64,000 nucleotides of DNA, taken from Lotus japonicus. Its lineage: Eukaryota; Streptophyta; Magnoliopsida; Fabales; Fabaceae. Position numbers and translations under genes: made by a program. The notes below the pieces were generated by a model. It worked only from the letters and a program-made list of their open reading frames with translations. It was not told where the DNA came from and made no database searches. The stretch covers positions 15,680,223 to 15,744,222 of the forward strand of contig NC_080043.1 in the NCBI RefSeq assembly GCF_012489685.1. The letters are read 5' to 3'. Shown one piece after another: positions 57,986 through 64,000 of this stretch. Positions within the stretch are counted from its first letter, which is position 1. Each line of letters begins with the position of its first letter.

Positions 57986-60284
57986 GTCATAAGTCATTTT
58001 TAGCGGAGAACGCTCATAATATCTCTCTTCTATTTCAAATCATTGGCACATTTCTGTGCCACCTGATCAAGTATTCACCAGAGTGTATACCACTCTAGCG
58101 TAGTACCTTGCAGAATTTGTCGCATTTGCCTCAGCCACCTAAATGTTGAATTTTTTGCCCATAAAATCATCATCCCAGTCGGAATATAAGATTTTCTTAA
58201 GGGCACCTTCCACGAGGGTGCATTCCCTTCTCATTCATGTACACAATTGTCATACATTCTTTTCACACTTAACACAGTAACAATTTTTCATACTATATAT
58301 CATCCCTATTTAAAGAAGTAATTTTTTTGTTAATACATTCTAAATTTCAAATATATCGACAATCAATTGCATCCACGTAATCTATATACCTCATAGTTTT
58401 CCATGTCTTTTGCATTTTCATTGATTATGGATCTTATTTTTATTCTGATCAAAGCCAACAACGTAACTTTAAAGTTCCTTTTATGATTAGTGTATATTAA
58501 TTATGCACTTGGGTTCAACTACAATTATTTAATACAAAACCTTAACTCAATTCAATCTTACCATTAGATGCACTGCAACACTTGCATCATCAATTCCAGC
58601 CATAGATCATAAATGGAGAATATATCTCTTTCTAACTTTTTTTTTGTCTTAATTCGTAGTCCTCCTTGCCTTTGAGGCCAGCACTTAATTAATAATGCAT
58701 GCTTGGAGATATATAATGTTGTGTGTGTGCATGTAGGTAAAGACTCAATCGATGTTAGGGATTATGCATGAAGCCAAATACTTCACAACTTGGCAACAAA
58801 AATACTAGTAATTACAAAATTAGTGAGGTTTAAGGTGGTAGCTAAAGAATAATGAAGATGGTGAAGAATAAAGCCGATCATGATCATCTAATGTGAAAAC
58901 TCTTTCATATCCTCTACATTCTGATGTTAAAACTTTATATCTATAACTCATTTCATATATATGCAAATAAATATGTGTAAATTGAGAGAATTTAAATCAA
59001 TTTACCAGGGCAAGACCAATAATGGAATAAGCTACAGAAAAGCAAGAGAAAGGGAAATGTCTTATTGACACCAATTCACCTCCACCTAGTGAAAAGAAAT
59101 AAGATGAGAAGTGAGATAATTGAGAGATATGATTAATGATTTGATAGAAAAAGAGGAGAGAGATGTGAGGAAAAAGAGAATGGAAATGAAATAGAAGATA
59201 AATTGTAGTGTAAACATATTATTATTGCAAGAGAAATCGACACAATAAAACAGTTGAACAATATAATCTCAAATTTTTTCGAATGTCTTCTCATTAACTA
59301 GATTAACGGATATAGGCTGATTTGTTTCAAGAGAGTCATACAAGTGTCACAATCTTTCACCGGAGAAGATTCTAAACACTAGTAAAATAACTGCCAAAAG
59401 TAATTAAAAGGAAGCCCATAAAATAACATAATTTTGCATCCAAATGGGCTTTCTAATGACTCGCATGGCCCTTTTAGTGTTATTCGTCTCTATCCAAGTG
59501 TGTCTATGTATAAATGGGAGATACCTTTTTTCTTCTGGACGAGTTAAATGATCATAAGTCCAATATCGCCTTGAACGTCCCACTCACATCTAAGTTAATG
59601 TTGTATTAGCTGGTCAAGACGATAAAAGCGAGATTTAACTCATCCATATAATCAAGTGGAGCAAAGAAAAAGTGACACAATCAATGACATAATGGCTGCC
59701 CAAACATAGTCATTGACTCTGAATTCATTCACAATGGTTTCATAAAAGTTTTGTATTACAACTCCACTCCATGTCCCACTCTATATATAAATACATACAA
59801 CTTTAACATATTCTCCTTAACTTTCTTATCCATCTCATTTTTTCTTTCTATATCTCTCTTCTTTTTCTATCACATCACCGATTATATATATATATCTCAT
59901 TTCTCTAATATTTTTATCTCTCTCATTTAGGTTTGGGCGGAATGACGTGAAGGATCCGTAATATCCTCTCCAACACCTTTCTCTGTAGCCACTATCCTGC
60001 AATATATAAGCCATTGATTTTTATATTTAATGAGTGAGAAAAGATGATTACTTAACTGGTTCTTTATTCAATTTGAATCTACACAAGTAACTGCTGCTAA
60101 AGAGGTAGGAGAGGCTGGAGGTGATCCAAACTCGTGGTGCGAAAACATCATTTTTCTAAATATATGTTTAATCGTTTAATTACAAAGCATTGTCATTTTG
60201 CTTATTAAGTTCAACTTCAACTTTGAGTTTTCTCTCCTTGCTCCAAAATAGACTTGAGTGTCGAAGTGACATATACAAATAACT

Positions 60285-60419
60285 ATGTCGTCGTGCTCCG
60301 GCGTGGACAATGAGCTCACTGCCGAGTACAAAATCCTAAAACCACCACAAGGTGATCAGATCGAACAACAACTCAATTTCTGGAAGAGTACTTTTAAATA
60401 TTTACGAATAAAGAGATAA
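60285..60419 (+). other. 44-codon ORF, unit C copy
   Basis: Counterpart of 52959-53081 in unit B. The TGA ending the B copy is CGA here, so the frame continues four codons to TAA. Both copies lie at the same distance from the TATA-like site. Confidence 0.3.
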
Positions 60420-61689
60420 ACACAATATGGTTCACTTGATACTATACATTATCATAATTCAGGACAAAGCATATAGTAGAGATCCATTATCCTTTGATCT
60501 TTTTCACATTGAGCTACAAGGCAAGTAGTGTGTGCACACATTTACTACTTTGTGTATTGGGTGTAAGATGTGGAGTGAGTTATTGAATAAATTAGTTCTT
60601 GATTGGATTGTTGACCTTTGCATTCGGTTTACTTGTATCAATGTGCTCAACAAATTACAAGAAGCAAACACGAATATCATAATAAGCATGCAATATCTAT
60701 GGTGCAAGAAGTTTCCTACCTCTTCTTCTTGTACATCTTCTTTTTCGTATGCTTGTTTGATGAGTCTTCTTCTCCAAGCATAAGAAACTACATTCACAAG
60801 TGAGTAATAGCTCTGACCACCCTCTTTTATCCTCTTTCCCTATTTCTAACTTTTTATGACTTTGATTTGGTTTAGATTTCAACTTGGTGTAAAATTTCTT
60901 CCAACCATTCCCCGAGCTATACACTCTGCTAGGATCAGTTTTCAGACTTTGATTCGGAAAAGACTTCTTAGGGATCAATTTTCAAGTCTCAAGCATGATT
61001 GGTAAAACTATTTTCACGTGATTCTTACTCAATATTTTAAGCTTTTGAAATAACTAATTGTTGACATAGTATTAGAGCCCCTATTAGGTTTATAGCTCGA
61101 TTCTTGCCGCCCATAATTTTCTAATAAAATTAAAATGTGAACTTCATCATATGGTATAAGAATCTCTATGACTTAGTGGTCCATAGTTCGATCTTTGTCA
61201 CCCCCAAATATTCTAATAAAAAGTTGAATTAAAATACATTGTAGATCATGAGTTTGTGCATTCTCCACGCTTCAAACACAAATGAGTTATTGCATGTGAG
61301 GGAGTGTTAAAAATAATAATATAAAATCATTCATTTGTCACTTATTTAACAACTTAAGCTTTTAGAATAATTGGTTTTTTTACTGACATAACAGTACGAG
61401 GGAGTAAAAACCCTGGCCAACCCCCATATGTTTTCTCCTATTTTTTCTGATTTTTATATGATCTTGGTGTAAAACATCTTCTAAACTTTCCTTAAGACAT
61501 GCACCATTGCCATGACCAATATTCAGACTTTGATTCGGTAAAACTGTTAGGATCAATTTTCAAATTTTTGGGTATTTGCATTTAAAGATGAGGATAAGAA
61601 GACATAATAAAATAATGTAATAATACTTTATCATAATTCGCTATATATTGCGCGAGACATATAATAACACAATCATGTTCTTCATCCTT

Positions 61690-63575
61690 TTTATGTAGAC
61701 AAAACAAAAATGAGGAGAGGAGGATGGTCACCTCGTGACCAAAAGAGAAGCAAAGAAGAAATAAACAACAAAAAAAGAGTAGAAGAAAGTCACTCACGTG
61801 ACCAAGAGGAAAGGAAATAAAAGGTCAAAGAGAGAGGAAAAGTGAACCACTAGTAGCGGCGATGGTGTAATCAGGAGATGGGGAGGTGATGTGCAAAGTG
61901 TACAGCGAAGAGGATAATATTTGCAGACAGTCATGCCCTAAAACTCATACATTAAGCATATGCCATCATCATGAATAAGATGTTAGGCTAGTTGTAAACT
62001 GTTCACTGCTTTCAAACACTACAAAACGGGTGAAATCAGACGGTTTAAAAGGAGAGGAAGAGGACGACTAGTAAAAAATAAAGTGCAAACATCTTGGTTT
62101 GATGATCACATATTTTGATCATTGATCCCCAATACCAGTACTGCAAGCATACACTTAGAGAAGGAGTACTCAGAACACACACAAAGAAGGAGGCACATAC
62201 AAAGGCAAAAGAGGAGAAGGAAAAAAGAATTAGCAACATCCAAGTAAACATGTTCTTCTTTTTTAATTCTTTCTTGGCTAAATGAAAATGATATTCTTGC
62301 TTTCCTACTGATTGTAATGATGTTATATGACGTTAAGTTTTCCTTAACATGACACACTTGAACCTAAATGTTTCTATGAATCAATTTTATTTATCAATAG
62401 TTCATTGCAATGAACAATAGAAATCATATTGAAAAAACTCTTCATTTCATTCCTTTGGTCCCACCTTCGGATTATCTCTTTATCAATGCTTCGCTGAATT
62501 TTCCTCACCATGTCCATGTAGCATAAAAATTAAAAATCACCCTCAAAGAGCGAGAACCAAAATTTTGAGAAGGAAACAGGTAAAAGGGTTTACATGATTA
62601 GCATCAAATACAGGGAATCAAGCTCTTGGCCCCTTTTATCTTTTTCCCTTCTCAAAATTTTGGTTCTTCTTATTGTTATTAATTATGGACTTTACTGTAC
62701 TTTACATCTTCATTAATGGTGATTTTTAATTTTTATGTTACAAGGATACGGGGAGGAAAACTCACCAAAGAATTCAGAGAGAGACAATCAGAAGATGGAA
62801 CCAACGGGACGAAAGAAAGAGATTTTTCAATATGACTTCTCTTGTTTTTGCACTGAACTGTTGGATAAATTTATTTTTGATTGATAGAAACATTCCCGTT
62901 CAAGTGTGTCATGTTGAAGCAAACTTCACATCATATATCATCATTACAACTTGTATGAAAGCAAGCATATTATATTCACTTATCCAAGCATGGATTAAAC
63001 AGGAAGAACATGTTTTCTTTGATGAAGCTAATTCTCTTTTCCTTCTCCTATATTGCCTTAGTACGTGCCTCCTTTTTTGTGTGTGTTATGAGTTCTCCTT
63101 CTCTAACTGTCTGCTAGCATTATTGGTACTGGGTATTAATGATGAAAAAATGTGATCATCAATCCAAGATAAACGCTCTCTGTTTTTTACCACTCATTCT
63201 TTTTCTCCCCTTTTTAACTGTGTGATTTCACCCTTTTTATAGTGTTTGAAAGCAATGAACAATTTATAACTAGCCTAGCAGCTTACTAATGATGATGACA
63301 TATGCTTCCTATATGAGTTTTCGATCATGATTGTATGCAAACATTAGCATATGCTAAGTAAACTTTTCACATCACTTCCCCATCTCCAGACTTCACCACT
63401 GCCACTACCAGTGGTTCACTTTTCCTCTTGTCTGACTTTTTATTTCCTTTCCTTTCCTCCTAGTTATGTGAGTGGCTTTCTTCTTCTCCTTTTTTTGGTA
63501 TTTATTTATTCTTTGCTTATCTTTTGGTCACATGGTGACCATCCTCCTCTCCTCATTTTTTGTTTTGTCTATATG
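61690..63575. repeat. Palindrome at the C/D junction (complete, about 0.93 kb per arm)
   Basis: 61690-62615 is inverted relative to 62630-63575 along its whole length, with only a few tens of bases between. Homology stops sharply outside ACAAAACAAAAATGAGGAGA / TCTCCTCATTTTTTGTTTTGT. The arms differ by substitutions and short gaps, so they are old, yet both arms are well conserved between array units. A transcript across it could fold into a long hairpin. Alternatively the two arms are terminal inverted repeats of neighbouring foldback or Mutator-like elements. Confidence 0.88.
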
Positions 63576-63708
63576 ATCGTCTTGAGCCGTAAACAAGGAG
63601 TATTGCAGCAACCAATCAATTGATGAGAATCAAAAGATTTTGTGCAATAATTAATAAAACTCATCAAATTTCCACCAAGTTTCAATTTTTTATTGTTATC
63701 TTATGTTT

Positions 63709-63761
<53 letters not shown>

Positions 63762-64000
63762 TGGGACAAAAATTGGTGTTGACAACAACCTTTCTATACC
63801 ACTTGTTTCTAATACCTAATTTAAAAAATTAAGAATCTCACTCAAACTTTGAAATCGCATATGGTGCAGTTAATATTCTAACTCTAGATTGTTTCTAGTC
63901 CATGGTGAAATTATTGACTCCACTTGAGGTTAGTTGTGATTAATAAATATGTTTTCATAGTCTAATGAATTCATTCGAACTTGGAGATGTATCTAAATTA
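62622..64000 (+). repeat. Array unit D (cut by window edge)
   Basis: Starts at the centre of the third palindrome and follows units B and C through the right arm, the (TAA)n tract at 63711-63756 and beyond, to the window edge. It lacks about 40 bp present in the other units after the (TAA)n tract (the ACTCATATTGGAC...TTAACACTATAAG part), so it is a distinct copy. Confidence 0.88.

Larger units (their letters stand above)
54929..62621 (+). repeat. Array unit C (7693 bp, most complete)
   Basis: The fullest unit. Order on the plus strand: right palindrome arm (to about 55880), (TAA)n at 56018-56054, minus-strand TATA/splice-like module (56840-57460), 130-bp repeats (57679-57985), a 0.7-kb shared spacer, a TATA with CT-rich leader at 59780-59930, a small ORF (60285-60419), two diverged internal repeats (60820-61000 and 61400-61570) and the left arm of the next palindrome (61690-62615). 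Confidence 0.88.

Noticed and set aside
41645..64000. Array as tandem LTR retrotransposons sharing LTRs
   Set aside because: No gag, protease, reverse transcriptase or integrase remains in units B and C, the ends are inverted and not direct repeats, and no primer-binding site or polypurine tract was seen.
41645..64000. Array as integrated pararetrovirus or rDNA spacer
   Set aside because: No movement-protein, coat or polymerase motifs and no rRNA sequence; unit features do not fit either.
1..64000. CRISPR array, tRNA or rRNA genes, bacterial operon features
   Set aside because: None seen. The tandem repeats have no uniform spacers, and the window is eukaryotic.

Overview
This is plant nuclear DNA, almost certainly from a eudicot and probably a legume. 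The genes have many introns with GT..AG borders, the intergenic DNA is AT-rich, and most of the window is plant transposon debris (hAT, Mutator-like, pogo/Emigrant-like, LINE and Ty3/gypsy pieces). The legume placement is an inference from how the proteins and repeats look, not from a database search.

Genes. Four protein-coding genes are supported. (1) Plus strand, 7250-11463: CNX2, the mitochondrial radical-SAM GTP 3',8-cyclase (MoaA type) of molybdenum cofactor synthesis; six exons, 400 aa. (2) Minus strand, 14040-14474: an intronless 144-aa VQ-motif protein. (3) Minus strand, 16148-28560: the catalytic subunit of DNA polymerase alpha. All 31 exons could be placed and they join into one open frame of 1540 aa. 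A consensus E2F site lies about 110 bp upstream of the start, as expected for an S-phase gene. (4) Minus strand, 32866-33114: an 82-aa single-pass membrane protein of unknown function, with a TATA box and a G-box upstream. CNX2 and polymerase alpha are unrelated housekeeping genes; nothing suggests they work together.

Other regions. 1-1250 is the 5' end of a hAT transposon, cut by the window edge, with the start of a BED-finger transposase. 3.2-7 kb holds decayed LINE RNase H pieces and two MITEs. 28.7-36.3 kb is gene-poor, with a LINE tail, a pogo/Emigrant-like element, a probable LTR remnant, a hAT-like element and a 33-bp minisatellite. 36307-37751 is a complete non-autonomous Mutator-like element with 266-bp inverted ends and a perfect 9-bp target duplication. 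38.6-41.645 kb is a degraded Ty3/gypsy element that stops abruptly inside its RNase H domain.

The unusual part is 41645-64000: four head-to-tail copies (two cut) of a 7.3-7.7 kb unit with no recognisable transposase, reverse transcriptase or coat gene. At each complete junction the unit ends form a very long imperfect palindrome, up to about 0.93 kb per arm. Each full unit also carries 130-bp tandem repeats, a (TAA)n tract, a TATA-led minus-strand module with conserved splice-like borders, and a few short ORFs kept open between copies. It can be read as a macrosatellite with a hairpin, or as tandem foldback/long-TIR transposons. This is the best candidate in the window for something undescribed.
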